Part shown: in pieces, positions 24,413 to 34,801 of the stretch
Numbering within the stretch: position 1 is the first letter of the stretch
How the letters are laid out: each line of letters opens with the position of its first letter
Assembly: GCF_008087345.1 (NCBI RefSeq)
Contig: NZ_VHIB01000017.1
Coordinates: forward strand, 1-64,000
Reading direction: 5' to 3'
Source: Nocardioides caldifontis
GTDB taxonomy: Bacteria; Actinomycetota; Actinomycetes; Propionibacteriales; Nocardioidaceae
Length of the DNA stretch: 64,000 nucleotides
Position numbers and translations under genes: made by a program
Notes under the pieces: model-generated
The model's input: the letters and a program-made list of their open reading frames with translations, nothing else
What the model was told of the DNA's origin: nothing
The model's database searches: none

Positions 24413-26209
24413 TCAGCCGGCGTCGGCGGCCCAGTGGTGGCCGCCGGACGTCCCCGGCGACCGCGGTCCGTCCAGCGGCAGCCGGACGATGAAGGTGCTC
24501 CCCCGGTCCGGCTCGGACTCGACCAGGATGGTGCCGCCGTGGGCTTCCACGATCGACCGGGTGATGGCGAGGCCGAGCCCGATCCCCTGGATGGCGCGGT
24601 CCTCGGCCTCCTGGCTGCGGAAGAACCGCATGAAGAGCCGGCCGAGGTCCTCCGGCGCGATGCCGATGCCGGTGTCGCTCACCTTGAGCCAGAGGTCCTC
24701 GTCGCCACCCTCGAGCTCGACGGCGACGCTCCCCCCGCTCGGGGTGTACTTCACGGCGTTCGTCAGCAGGTTGTCGACGATCTGACGCAGCCGCACCGGG
24801 TCGCCGTGGACCACCAGCCCGGGCTGGACCGAGTGGCGCAGCCCCAGCCCCTGCGCCTCGGCGCGAGGGGCGTTGTGGGCGAGCGACTCGCGGACGATCG
24901 TCGAGAGGTCCGTGGGCTCGACGTCGAGCGCGACGTAGCCGTCGTCGACCTGCGCGGTGAGCAGCAGGTCGCTGACCAGGTCGAGGAGCCGCTCGGAGTT
25001 GCGCTTGGCGACCTCGAGCTTGCGGCGGACGCCCGGGTCGACGCCCTCCTCGTCGTCGAGGACCAGGTCGAGGAACCCCATGATCGAGGTCAGCGGCGTG
25101 CGGAGCTCGTGCGAGACCGAGGCGACGAAGTCGTCCTTCACCTTCAACGCGGCCATCAGCGGGGTGATGTCCTTGTAGACGAGGACCGCGCCGTCCCGCT
25201 CCCCGGAGCCGTCCCGCACCGAGCGCGCGGAGACCGAGAGCGCGAGCTGCTTGCTCGGCTCGGCTCCGATCCAGATCCGGTGGTCGTCGAACTCCTCGCC
25301 GAGGAGCGCGCGGGAGGTAGGCATCTCCTCGGTGGTGAGCCGGGTGACCCGGTCGGCGGCGAAGACGTCACCGAGCTGGCCGGCCCGGCCCGCGTGCCCC
25401 GCGGGGAAGGCGAGCGCCATGAAGGCCGCTTGACGAGGGTTGATCGACTGGTAGGTGCCGTCGCGGTCCAGCGCGACCAGCCCGACGTCGACGGTGCCGA
25501 CGATCGCGTCGTTGAGGGCCCGGTTGGCGAGCACGTCGTCGAGCGCGCGGGCGAGCCGGGTGCCCTGCTCCTCGAGCTCGGAGTTCTGCCGCACCCAGAC
25601 CTGGCCGGTGCCGGCCACGATGAACGCGCACAGGACGGCGAGGATGCTCAGCACCAGCCCGCGCGACCACCAGGCCGGTTCGGGGCCGTAGTAGACCAAC
25701 GTCGGGGCGACCACGAAGGTGGCGGTGCCGAGGAACGCCAACCCGACGCCCCGGAGCCGGTGGTCGGCGGCGAGCCACATCGCCGGGAGCACGGCGAGCG
25801 GGCCGAAGCCGTTGCCGTCGGGAGTGAGCCGCATCAGCCCGATGCCGACGAGGTCGAGCATGAGGGTCGCGGTCAACAGCCACAGCGGCGCCGCGCGGCC
25901 GCCGACGAGCGCGAGCAGCGTGGCGACGGCGACGACACCGAGGCCGGCCATCACGAACGTGTCGGTCAGCCCGACCCCGGCCCACCCCGCGAGCAGCGCC
26001 AGGTTCGCCAGCAGCGGCACGAGCAGCACGAGCTGGCGGATGACGACCTTGGGCACGGCCATCACCGCCTGCCGGACACCCTCCGGCTCGTTCGTCGCCT
26101 GCACCCTGCCGCCCCTGTGCCGCTGCTCGTGATCGCTGCTCTGATCGCCGCTTCGATCGCCGTTGATCGCCTGTGCTCGCTGCCCCCGGGTCCCATGGTC
26201 CCAGAGCAC
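24413..26209 (-). CDS. Membrane sensor histidine kinase with PAS domain
   Basis: 598 residues. After a hydrophilic N-terminus come six hydrophobic segments (about 55-220), then a coiled linker, a PAS domain (about 245-370), HisKA with VSHELRTPLTSIMGFLD (phospho-acceptor His) and HATPase with N box DNLLTNAVKYTPSGG, G1 DTGIGIAPEDLGRLF and G2 GIGLGLAI. It autophosphorylates on an unknown signal. No response regulator is adjacent; the nearest is at 30870. A start at MAVPKVV (about residue 50) is possible. Confidence 0.88.
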   Translation of the reverse strand: MLWDHGTRGQRAQAINGDRSGDQSSDHEQRHRGGRVQATNEPEGVRQAVMAVPKVVIRQLVLLVPLLANLALLAGWAGVGLTDTFVMAGLGVVAVATLLALVGGRAAPLWLLTATLMLDLVGIGLMRLTPDGNGFGPLAVLPAMWLAADHRLRGVGLAFLGTATFVVAPTLVYYGPEPAWWSRGLVLSILAVLCAFIVAGTGQVWVRQNSELEEQGTRLARALDDVLANRALNDAIVGTVDVGLVALDRDGTYQSINPRQAAFMALAFPAGHAGRAGQLGDVFAADRVTRLTTEEMPTSRALLGEEFDDHRIWIGAEPSKQLALSVSARSVRDGSGERDGAVLVYKDITPLMAALKVKDDFVASVSHELRTPLTSIMGFLDLVLDDEEGVDPGVRRKLEVAKRNSERLLDLVSDLLLTAQVDDGYVALDVEPTDLSTIVRESLAHNAPRAEAQGLGLRHSVQPGLVVHGDPVRLRQIVDNLLTNAVKYTPSGGSVAVELEGGDEDLWLKVSDTGIGIAPEDLGRLFMRFFRSQEAEDRAIQGIGLGLAITRSIVEAHGGTILVESEPDRGSTFIVRLPLDGPRSPGTSGGHHWAADAG

Positions 26210-26236
26210 GCGGTTCTCCGGAGCGGTTTGGACCAG

Positions 26237-27952
<1,716 letters not shown>

Positions 27953-27998
27953 TCAGGTTCTCCTCGCTGGCTGGGGTGTCCGGAAGCAACCACGAACT

Positions 27999-28039
27999 CC
28001 GCAGCGAGGGGGTCCGGTCGGTGTCAGACCTCGCTGCGG
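27999..28039 (-). promoter_or_regulatory. Attenuator-like hairpin in the leuA leader
   Basis: A perfect 11-bp inverted repeat, CCGCAGCGAGG / CCTCGCTGCGG, with a 19-base loop. Its 5' arm overlaps the end of the leader peptide frame, so a ribosome stalled at the leucine codons or at the stop would change folding. No T tract follows, so it may act through folding of a longer leader or on translation rather than as a simple terminator. Confidence 0.65.
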
Positions 28040-28068
28040 CAGCGAAGGAGGAGGCTGCGACGCATCAT
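28024..28068 (-). CDS. leuL: leuA leader peptide
   Basis: A 14-residue frame, MMRRSLLLRCRSEV, from ATG at 28068 to TGA at 28024, 75 bases upstream of leuA. Three consecutive leucine codons (CTC CTC CTT) are the expected sensor of charged tRNA-Leu. The predicted promoter places the transcript start within a few bases of the first ATG, so translation is probably leaderless. Confidence 0.75.
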   Translation of the reverse strand: MMRRSLLLRCRSEV

Positions 28069-28076
28069 CGTGGGCC

Positions 28077-28105
28077 ACCATACCGGGTCCGGCCCGGCAT
28101 GTCCG
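28077..28105 (-). promoter_or_regulatory. Predicted housekeeping promoter of leuL-leuA
   Basis: On the minus strand: -35 CGGACA (28100-28105), a 17-bp spacer, -10 TATGGT (28077-28082). Each hexamer matches four of six consensus positions. Transcription would start near 28070, two bases before the leader ATG. Confidence 0.6.
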
Positions 28106-28178
28106 CCGGAGGGGCGGGTACGGCTCCACCAGGGCGCGACGCGTCCGGCACCCGTACCCGTTCACAGGAGGAGCAGGA

Positions 28179-28589
28179 ATGCCCGCGAAGGACGAGATGC
28201 CCTCGACCGTGCAGCGTTCGCCCAAGAAGGCGCAGCGCACGTGGAGCAAGGCGCACGACGCCGCCGTCGAGGAGTACGGCGAGGGCGAGCGCGCGCACCG
28301 CACGGCGTTCAGTGCCCTCAAGCACTCCTTCGAGAAGGTCGGCGACCGATGGGAGGGCAAGGAGGGCGGCAAGAAGGGCCCTTCGGATGCCCAGGCGGCC
28401 CGCAAGGGCGGACCGGCCCGCAAGGGAGGCGGTACGTCGGAGGGGGTCGACGCGAACGCGACCAAGAGCCACCTCCTCGACGTGGCGAAGCGGCTCGACG
28501 TCACCGGCCGGTCGCGGATGACCAAGGCCGAGCTGGTCGAGGCCATCCGGAAGGCGAACGCCCGGAGCACCCGGAAGGCGCGCTCCTGA
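28179..28589 (+). CDS. ChaB-domain protein with Rho N-terminal-like domain
   Basis: 136 residues. Residues 1-60 match ChaB (MPSTVQRSPKKAQRTWSKAHDAAVEEYGEGERAHRTAFSALK, in short segments). A Lys/Gly-rich linker follows. Residues about 100-136 form a SAP/Rho-N helix-turn-helix (KSHLLDVAKRLDVTGRSRMTKAELVEAI), a small nucleic-acid binding fold. AGGAGGAGC precedes the ATG. This fusion recurs in actinobacteria; the role is unknown, with nucleic-acid association likely. Confidence 0.85.
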   Translation: MPAKDEMPSTVQRSPKKAQRTWSKAHDAAVEEYGEGERAHRTAFSALKHSFEKVGDRWEGKEGGKKGPSDAQAARKGGPARKGGGTSEGVDANATKSHLLDVAKRLDVTGRSRMTKAELVEAIRKANARSTRKARS

Positions 28590-28592
28590 CCC

Positions 28593-30734
28593 TCAGGAGC
28601 CGGCGCCGACCGAGAGCCGCTTGATCAGGTCGCCCACCTCGGCCGGCGGGATCGCCGGGCTCCACAGGTAGCCCTGTCCGGTGGTGCACCCGAGGTCGAG
28701 CAGGATGTCCTGCTGGTTCGCGGTCTCCACACCCTCGGCGATCGTGTCGAGGCCGACGGTCTCGGCGAGCGTCAGGATCGAGCTGGCCAGCGTCCGGGCC
28801 CGGGCGTCCTCGTCGCTGAGCGGCGCCACGAACGAGCGGTCGACCTTGAGGATCGACAGCGGGAGCGTCTGCAGGTAGCGCAGTGAGCTGTAGCCGGTGC
28901 CGAAGTCGTCGACCGCGAGCCGGAGCCCCTCGTCGGTCAGCCGGTGCAGGATGCGGCTGACCCGCTCCGGATCGCGCATGACCGCGCTCTCGGTGACCTC
29001 GAGGACCAGCCGGTCGGGCGGCACGCACCCGTCGCCGAGCGCCGACTCGAGGGCCGCCTGGAAGCCGCCCGGCAGGTCGAGGGTGGCGGCGGAGACGTTG
29101 ACCGAGAGGTAGGCGTCGGCGGAGACCACGCCGGCGTCGCGGAGCGCCCGCATGTCCGCGCACGCGCGGCCCAGCACGAGCTCGTCGAGCCGGGAGGAAT
29201 TCCCGGTGACCTCGAAGGCGGCCACGATCTCGTCGGGCCGGATCGCGCCGAGCGTCGGGTGGTGCCACCGCAGCAGCGCCTCGAACCCCTTCACGGTGCC
29301 CGTGGTCATGTCGATCAGCGGCTGGTAGTGCAGCCGGATCTGGTCGGACGGGACGTCGCGCCTCGCGAGCGAGGCGATCGCCCTCCGGCGACGGTGCCGG
29401 CGGTCGAGCTCGTCGTCGAAGACCAGGACCCCGTCGTCCCCGCACCGCTTCGCCTCGTCGAGCGCGATGCCGGCGTAGCGGAGCAGCTCCTCGGGCGCGT
29501 GCGGCGGCGAGATCGCGATCCCCACGGTCGCCGAGAGCGGGTGCCCCTCGACGGCCACCTGGAGGCCGCGGAGCGCGGCCCGGACCCGGGCCGTCACCTG
29601 CTCCACCTCGGGGAGGGTGAGGTCGTGCAGGACCAGCGCGAACTCGTCGCCACCGAGCCGCACTGCCGCGTGCGTGTCCCCCGCCAGCTCGCGCAGCCGC
29701 TCGGCCACCTCGATCAACAGCCGGTCGCCGCCCTCGTGGCCGTGGGCCTCGTTGACCGACTTCAGGTCGTCGAGGTCGAGCATCACGACGGCGACCCGGC
29801 CGCGGTCGCGGTCCCGCGCCGCCTCGGCGAGCCGCTCGGTGAGCACCCGGCGGTTGCCGAGCCCGGTGAGCGGGTCCTCCAGGGCCTGGCGGCGCAGCAC
29901 CGCCTCGGCTCGCCGCTCGACGGTGACGTCGCTGAACATCCCGAGCGAGCCGAGGAACTCGCCCTCGGCGGTCACGTAGGGACTCGCCGAGATGCTCAGC
30001 ACGCGACGGGAGCCGTCGGGGTGCGGGTAGTGGACGTCGTACTTCTCGGGGCCGCGCTGCAGCCGCTCGGCCAGCCCGGCGCGGCTGCGCTCGGCGTCGG
30101 CGGGCTCGAACAGCTCCGGGACGGAGAGGTTCTCGAGCTCCTCGACGGGGCGGCCGAGCAGCTCGCCCATGCGCCGGTTGATGAACAGCGGCTTGCCGTC
30201 GTGGCCGACCGCGAGGATCCCCTCCTGGGCGGCGTCGACGACGGTGCGGAGCCGGGTCTCGAAGTCGCGCGCGGCCTCCTGGGCCTGCACCTCGGCGGTC
30301 ACGTCGCGCACCGTGACGACGAAGCCGCCGATGACCGTGTCGTGGAGCCGGTTGGTCAGGGTGCAGTCGAGCCAGTGCCAGTCGCCCTTGGCGTCGAGGC
30401 CGCGCAGCCGGACGGTGACCACCCGGGCCGGTGACGCGCCGACGTCCTCGAGGGCCTGGCGCATCTCGTCGCGGTCGTCGGGGTGGACGAAGTCGAACCC
30501 GACCCGGGCGAGGAGCTCGTAGGGCGCGTACCCGAGCATCTCCTCGATGCTGGGCGCCACGTAGATCAGGTGCGCCTCGCCGTCGATCACCACCGACACG
30601 TCGGTGCTCAGCTCGTGGAGGCTCTCCCAGAACTCGAGCTGCCGCTCGGCCCGGTGGCTGGGCACACCGGGCTGCTCCGGCGACCCGGCCGGCTCGCTCT
30701 CCCCCCGAGAGTCGGGAGCGCGCGACGCATCCAT
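28593..30734 (-). CDS. PAS-PAS-GGDEF-EAL cyclic-di-GMP enzyme
   Basis: 713 residues. Two PAS domains (about 30-155 and 165-285), then GGDEF (about 290-455) with intact RLGGDEFAL active site, and EAL (about 470-710) with FEALLRW, DDFGTGYSSL and EGVE motifs. Both catalytic sites look intact, so it may make and degrade cyclic-di-GMP, switched by the PAS sensors. No membrane helix, so cytosolic. A longer open frame exists, but a likely -10 (TATTGT) lies inside it, so ATG at 30734 is chosen. It lies next to a response regulator and a histidine kinase. Confidence 0.88.
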   Translation of the reverse strand: MDASRAPDSRGESEPAGSPEQPGVPSHRAERQLEFWESLHELSTDVSVVIDGEAHLIYVAPSIEEMLGYAPYELLARVGFDFVHPDDRDEMRQALEDVGASPARVVTVRLRGLDAKGDWHWLDCTLTNRLHDTVIGGFVVTVRDVTAEVQAQEAARDFETRLRTVVDAAQEGILAVGHDGKPLFINRRMGELLGRPVEELENLSVPELFEPADAERSRAGLAERLQRGPEKYDVHYPHPDGSRRVLSISASPYVTAEGEFLGSLGMFSDVTVERRAEAVLRRQALEDPLTGLGNRRVLTERLAEAARDRDRGRVAVVMLDLDDLKSVNEAHGHEGGDRLLIEVAERLRELAGDTHAAVRLGGDEFALVLHDLTLPEVEQVTARVRAALRGLQVAVEGHPLSATVGIAISPPHAPEELLRYAGIALDEAKRCGDDGVLVFDDELDRRHRRRRAIASLARRDVPSDQIRLHYQPLIDMTTGTVKGFEALLRWHHPTLGAIRPDEIVAAFEVTGNSSRLDELVLGRACADMRALRDAGVVSADAYLSVNVSAATLDLPGGFQAALESALGDGCVPPDRLVLEVTESAVMRDPERVSRILHRLTDEGLRLAVDDFGTGYSSLRYLQTLPLSILKVDRSFVAPLSDEDARARTLASSILTLAETVGLDTIAEGVETANQQDILLDLGCTTGQGYLWSPAIPPAEVGDLIKRLSVGAGS

Positions 30735-30869
30735 AGCCCTCAGGGCCCTCCCCGTGATGATCGTGTCTGTTGTCACAATACCCACTCGAGTCACGAAACG
30801 GACTATTCGCATGCGTACGACCGAGGATCGGTCCCGCGATGGTGGCCGGAGGAGGCGGTCGGAGGTGGG

Positions 30870-31277
30870 TCAGGCGGAGAGACGGGAGCGCGCCGCGCTG
30901 CGGTGCCGCTCGAGCAGCCGGTCGATCTGCTCGACCAGGCCCATCGGGTCGAACGGCTTCGAGATGACGCCGGCCACGGCCAGGTCGTCCCAGAGCCGGC
31001 CCTCGCCGACCTGCACCTTGGCGGTCAGGAGGATCACCGGGATGTCCCGGGTGCGGGGGTCCTGCTGGAGGAGCCGGAAGGTGCCCGGACCGTCGAGGTC
31101 CGGCATCATCACGTCGAGCAGCACCAGGTCGGGTTGCTCCTCGACCGCGAGCCGGACGGCGGTCGCACCACGGTCGGTGTCGACGACGCTCCAGCCACCC
31201 ATGAGCTCCAGCGCAACGCCAGTGATCTCACGGATGTCGTCGTCGTCGTCGACGACCAGGACCTTGCGTCCGGGCAC
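30870..31277 (-). CDS. Single-domain response regulator
   Basis: 135 residues, a receiver domain only. Acidic pocket VVDDDDDI, phospho-acceptor Asp in LVLLDVMMPDLDG, Thr in ILLTAK and Lys in VISKPFDP are all present. With no output domain it probably signals by protein contact or relays phosphate. The candidate partner kinase is encoded at 32022, separated by a GNAT-like gene on the same strand; the GGDEF-EAL gene lies downstream. Confidence 0.9.
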   Translation of the reverse strand: MPGRKVLVVDDDDDIREITGVALELMGGWSVVDTDRGATAVRLAVEEQPDLVLLDVMMPDLDGPGTFRLLQQDPRTRDIPVILLTAKVQVGEGRLWDDLAVAGVISKPFDPMGLVEQIDRLLERHRSAARSRLSA

Positions 31278-31290
31278 GGGAGCCTCCCCC

Positions 31291-31917
31291 CTAGGGTGTC
31301 CCTTCCACGGTAGGCCTTTGTTCGGGCACGCGCCGGGTTTCTCCAGATTTCTCGCGCTGGAACGGCACGGCGGCGTAGTAGGTCTGGGTGTCGACGGGGC
31401 GGACCTTGCCGAACTCTCCCAGCATCAGCTGGGCGACGTCGGCGAGCCCGACGACCTCGTCGTTGTAGGCGCAGATGTCGAAGGCACACATCGCGTCCTT
31501 GGCCAGCAGGTCCTCGGTGATCTGCCGGGCGAGGAGGCTGAACGCGTGGGTGCGCCGGCGGCCGGGGGCGACCATGGTGAAGCCGAGGTAGTAGATCGCG
31601 TCGCGCTCGGCGAACTCGGGGTACTGGTGGGCGAAGAACTGCGGGCTGACCCAGTGGACCGTCTCGAGGTCGTTGGTGAGCGTCAGCAGCCCGAGCGGCT
31701 CGGCGGAGTCGTCGTCGCGGACGAGGTACTTGTCGACGCGCTCGTCGTACATCGTCTCGAGGAACTCGTCCTTGTGGAACAGGTGCCGGTTGGCGGCCCG
31801 GATGGCGATGTCGCCGAAGGTCTCGAGGTACATCTCGTAGAGCCGTTCCGCCGTCGGCGCGTCGATGCGACGGACGACGTCGACGGACATCCCTGCGGTG
31901 CGTTGTGATCCGACCAT
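31291..31917 (-). CDS. GNAT-like protein of unknown function
   Basis: 208 residues. The region AIYYLGFTMVAPGRRRTHAFSLLARQITEDLL looks like the central strand and pyrophosphate loop of an acetyltransferase fold, but the Q/R-x-x-G-x-G/A loop is altered. No membrane segment or signal. It sits 14 bases upstream of the response regulator in a same-strand run from a sensor kinase, so it may belong to that signalling unit. A start at MSVDVV (ten codons in) is possible. Confidence 0.55.
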   Translation of the reverse strand: MVGSQRTAGMSVDVVRRIDAPTAERLYEMYLETFGDIAIRAANRHLFHKDEFLETMYDERVDKYLVRDDDSAEPLGLLTLTNDLETVHWVSPQFFAHQYPEFAERDAIYYLGFTMVAPGRRRTHAFSLLARQITEDLLAKDAMCAFDICAYNDEVVGLADVAQLMLGEFGKVRPVDTQTYYAAVPFQREKSGETRRVPEQRPTVEGTP

Positions 31918-32021
31918 GGGGCTCCCATCCCGTGTGCTCCCGACCCCCTGCGGGTCACCCTAAAGGGTGCACAACGCAACTGGTAGGACCGTGTGGTCAC
32001 ACCGTGTGTCCCGTTCGTCCC

Positions 32022-34145
32022 TCACACCGGGCGCGGCGCGACCCCGTCCGACGGTGCCTCGACCGGCGCCGGCTCGGCGCGCGGGAGCGTGAACCGCAGC
32101 ACCGTCCCACGGCCGAGCTCGCTGTCGGCCCAGATCCGGCCGCCGTGCCGCTCGATGATCCCGCGGCTGATCGCGAGCCCGATCCCGGTGCCGCCCTTCT
32201 CCCGGGAGTCCGAGGAGTCGACCTGCTCGAACGGCTCGAAGATCGACAGCAGCTTGTCGGCGGGGATGCCGCGCCCCTGGTCGGAGACGACGAAGGTGAC
32301 GTGCTCGTCGTTCTCGATCGACTCCAGCCTGACCGTTGCGCCGGCCGGGGAGAACTTGATGGCGTTGCCGACGAGGTTGGTGAGGGTCTGCACGATCCGG
32401 TCGGAGTCCGCGAGGACCCGGCCCGGGGTGGGACCGACGACGAGGCGGACCCCCTCGGACTCGGCGAGCGGCGCCATCTCCTTCGCCGTGGTCCGCATCA
32501 GCACGCCGACCTCGCTCGGCGCGATGTCCATCGGCAGCTTGCCGGAGCGGATCCGCTCGACGTCGAGGATGTCGTTGATCAGCCGGGAGAGCCGGTCGCT
32601 GCTCTGCACCGCGATCGAGACCATCCGCTGCGCCTGCGGCGTCAGCTCGACGAAGGTCCCGCTGCCGAGCATCCCGAGCGAGCCGCGGATCGAGGTCAGC
32701 GGGGTGCGCAGCTCGTGGCTGACGATCGAGAGGAACTCGTCCTTCATCCGGTCGACCTCGCGGCGCTGGGTCACGTCGCGGAAGGCCACCACTGCACCCG
32801 AGATGCGGTCCTCGTCGAGCAGCGGGCTGGCGGTCACCTCGACCGGGAACGTGGAGCCGTCGCGGCGCCGGTAGACGTCCTCCTCGGAGGAGACCACGCG
32901 CCCCTCCGCGATCGCGTGCCGGACGTAGCACGAGTGCCGCTCGTGGCCGGTGTCGCCGGGCTCGGCGCCGTGCAGCCGCTCGTGCGCGTCGTGGCCGAGC
33001 AGCTGCTCGGGTAGGAATCCCAGCGCGAGCGCGGCCGACGGGTTGGCGAAGGTGACCCGCCCCTCGAGGTCCACGCCGTAGATGCCGTCGCCGACCGAGT
33101 TGAGCATCACCTCGAGCTGGCGGGTGACCCGGCTGAGGTCCTTGGTCTTCTCACGGACCCGCTGCTCGAGCCCGCCGCGGAGCCGCTGGTTGTCGATGAC
33201 GAGCAGGATCTGCCGGGCGCCGACCGCCAGCACGAGCACCACCCAGACCGCGGCGAGCGTCTCGGTGAGCGGGCCGCCCGGGGAGAGCGCCTGGACCGCC
33301 GCGGCGACCAGGAAGAGCGAGAAGACGAGGACCGTGCCCTGGACGTCGACCCGGCCGCTCGCCGGGCGCGGGGCGGAGTCCCGGGTTGCCGCCGGGTGCC
33401 AGGGGCAGGCGGCGAGGAAGAGGTACGCCGAGATCCACGGCACGTCGGGGAGACCGCCCGCGGTGTAGGCGTCCTGCACGTTGGCCACCGCGAACCCGAG
33501 GTCGCTGGCGGCCCACAGCACGTAGGCGAACGCCACGAGCCCGTAGAAGGACCGGTTCCCCTGGCTGCGGATCACCAGCAGCAGGGCGACCGTCGCCACC
33601 GCCACGTCGAGGACCGGGAAGACCAGCGCGCCCGGCCGCTCCGCGACCTCCCCGGACTCGACGATCCGGGAGAAGACGAGCACCAGCGCGATGATCAGCA
33701 CCGCGCAGCCGGTGACGATCCCGTCGAGCCAGCTGACGACGAGCCGGGCTCCGCCGAATGGCGTGTCGGAGAGGTTGAGCAGGCCGAAGACGCAGACCAC
33801 GAAGGCGCCGGCGATCAGCGCGTCGCCGGCGAGGCTGGGGTCCGCGACGGCGTCGCCGCCGAAGAGGCTCGTCACCACGTTGCCGGCGAGCACCATGGCG
33901 GCGGCGGTCGCGAGCACCCGCCACGCCTTCCGGCGTCGCCGGCCGGTGGCCCTGCGCGCCGCGACCGCGGCGCTGGCCATGATCGACACCCCGCCGAAGA
34001 GGAACCCCATCGCGCTCACGGTCTCGCGCGTCGAGTGCGGCAGCGGGCTCGAGAGCAGCAGCGCGAAGACGGCAGACAGCACCACCGCCGCCCCCAGTGC
34101 AAGGGGGAAGGCGCGCGAATGAAGGGCCGGAGCGGGGGCGCTCAT
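32022..34145 (-). CDS. Membrane sensor histidine kinase with PAS domain
   Basis: 707 residues. About nine hydrophobic segments cover residues 10-330, a MASE-like integral sensor. A coiled linker (LRGGLEQRVREKTKDLSRVTRQLE), one PAS domain (about 365-480), HisKA with VSHELRTPLTSIRGSLG and HATPase with TNLVGNAIKFSPAG, DQGRGIPADKL and GTGIGLAISRGI follow. ATG at 34145 is chosen because homology and hydrophobicity begin there. It probably feeds the single-domain receiver at 30870. Confidence 0.88.
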   Translation of the reverse strand: MSAPAPALHSRAFPLALGAAVVLSAVFALLLSSPLPHSTRETVSAMGFLFGGVSIMASAAVAARRATGRRRRKAWRVLATAAAMVLAGNVVTSLFGGDAVADPSLAGDALIAGAFVVCVFGLLNLSDTPFGGARLVVSWLDGIVTGCAVLIIALVLVFSRIVESGEVAERPGALVFPVLDVAVATVALLLVIRSQGNRSFYGLVAFAYVLWAASDLGFAVANVQDAYTAGGLPDVPWISAYLFLAACPWHPAATRDSAPRPASGRVDVQGTVLVFSLFLVAAAVQALSPGGPLTETLAAVWVVLVLAVGARQILLVIDNQRLRGGLEQRVREKTKDLSRVTRQLEVMLNSVGDGIYGVDLEGRVTFANPSAALALGFLPEQLLGHDAHERLHGAEPGDTGHERHSCYVRHAIAEGRVVSSEEDVYRRRDGSTFPVEVTASPLLDEDRISGAVVAFRDVTQRREVDRMKDEFLSIVSHELRTPLTSIRGSLGMLGSGTFVELTPQAQRMVSIAVQSSDRLSRLINDILDVERIRSGKLPMDIAPSEVGVLMRTTAKEMAPLAESEGVRLVVGPTPGRVLADSDRIVQTLTNLVGNAIKFSPAGATVRLESIENDEHVTFVVSDQGRGIPADKLLSIFEPFEQVDSSDSREKGGTGIGLAISRGIIERHGGRIWADSELGRGTVLRFTLPRAEPAPVEAPSDGVAPRPV

Positions 34146-34237
34146 GATGGGTCCAAGCGTAGGGAAACGGCCGTCCCCCATGTCCGTTTTGGCGTTATTG
34201 GCGGTGACGCGCACGCGGGGGCGGTGATACTGGCCAC

Positions 34238-34726
34238 GTGGCGAAGCTGCTCGTGGTCCACCACTCCCCGACCCGGGGCACCGCCGCCCTGCTCGAGGCG
34301 GTCCTCGAGGGGACCCGCGACGACGCCATCGAGGGGGTCGAGGTCACGGCTCGCCCGGCGCTCGAGGCGACCGTCGACGACGTGCTGGCGGCCGACGGCT
34401 ACCTCCTCGGCACCCCGGCCAACTTCGGCTACATGAGCGGCGCCCTGAAGCACTTCTTCGACTCCACCTTCCTGGCGGTCGGCGGCGCGCTGTCCGACGA
34501 CGGGTCGGCCGGCGGCTCCGGAGGGCGGACCGCGGGCCGCCCGTACGGCCTGTGGGTGCACGGGCGCTACGACACCGCGGGCGCGGTGCGCAGCGTGCAG
34601 TCGATCGTCGGCGCGCTCGGCTGGCGGCAGTCCGCCGAGCTCCTCGAGGTGCGGGGCGACGTCACCGAGGAGCACCGCGACGCGGCCTACGAGCTCGGCG
34701 GGACGCTGGCAGCACTTCTCTCGTGA
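34238..34726 (+). CDS. Flavodoxin-fold NAD(P)H reductase-like protein
   Basis: 162 residues. Flavodoxin motif KLLVVHHSPTRGTAALLEAV binds FMN phosphate, then LLGTPANFGYMSGALKHFFDSTF, the second FMN loop. A Gly-rich insertion (SDDGSAGGSGG) follows. It probably binds FMN and transfers electrons. GTG start, divergent from the histidine kinase at 34145. Confidence 0.85.
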   Translation: MAKLLVVHHSPTRGTAALLEAVLEGTRDDAIEGVEVTARPALEATVDDVLAADGYLLGTPANFGYMSGALKHFFDSTFLAVGGALSDDGSAGGSGGRTAGRPYGLWVHGRYDTAGAVRSVQSIVGALGWRQSAELLEVRGDVTEEHRDAAYELGGTLAALLS

Positions 34727-34801
34727 CCCGCCCGCCGCGGCTCCGTCGCCGCGCCCGGGGCACCAGTACGGTGAGCGGGTTCCCGACCTGAGGGGTGGCC
34801 G

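Noticed and set aside
28593-30812. Longer GGDEF-EAL start at 30812
   Set aside because: The extra codons contain a likely promoter -10 and do not look protein-like.
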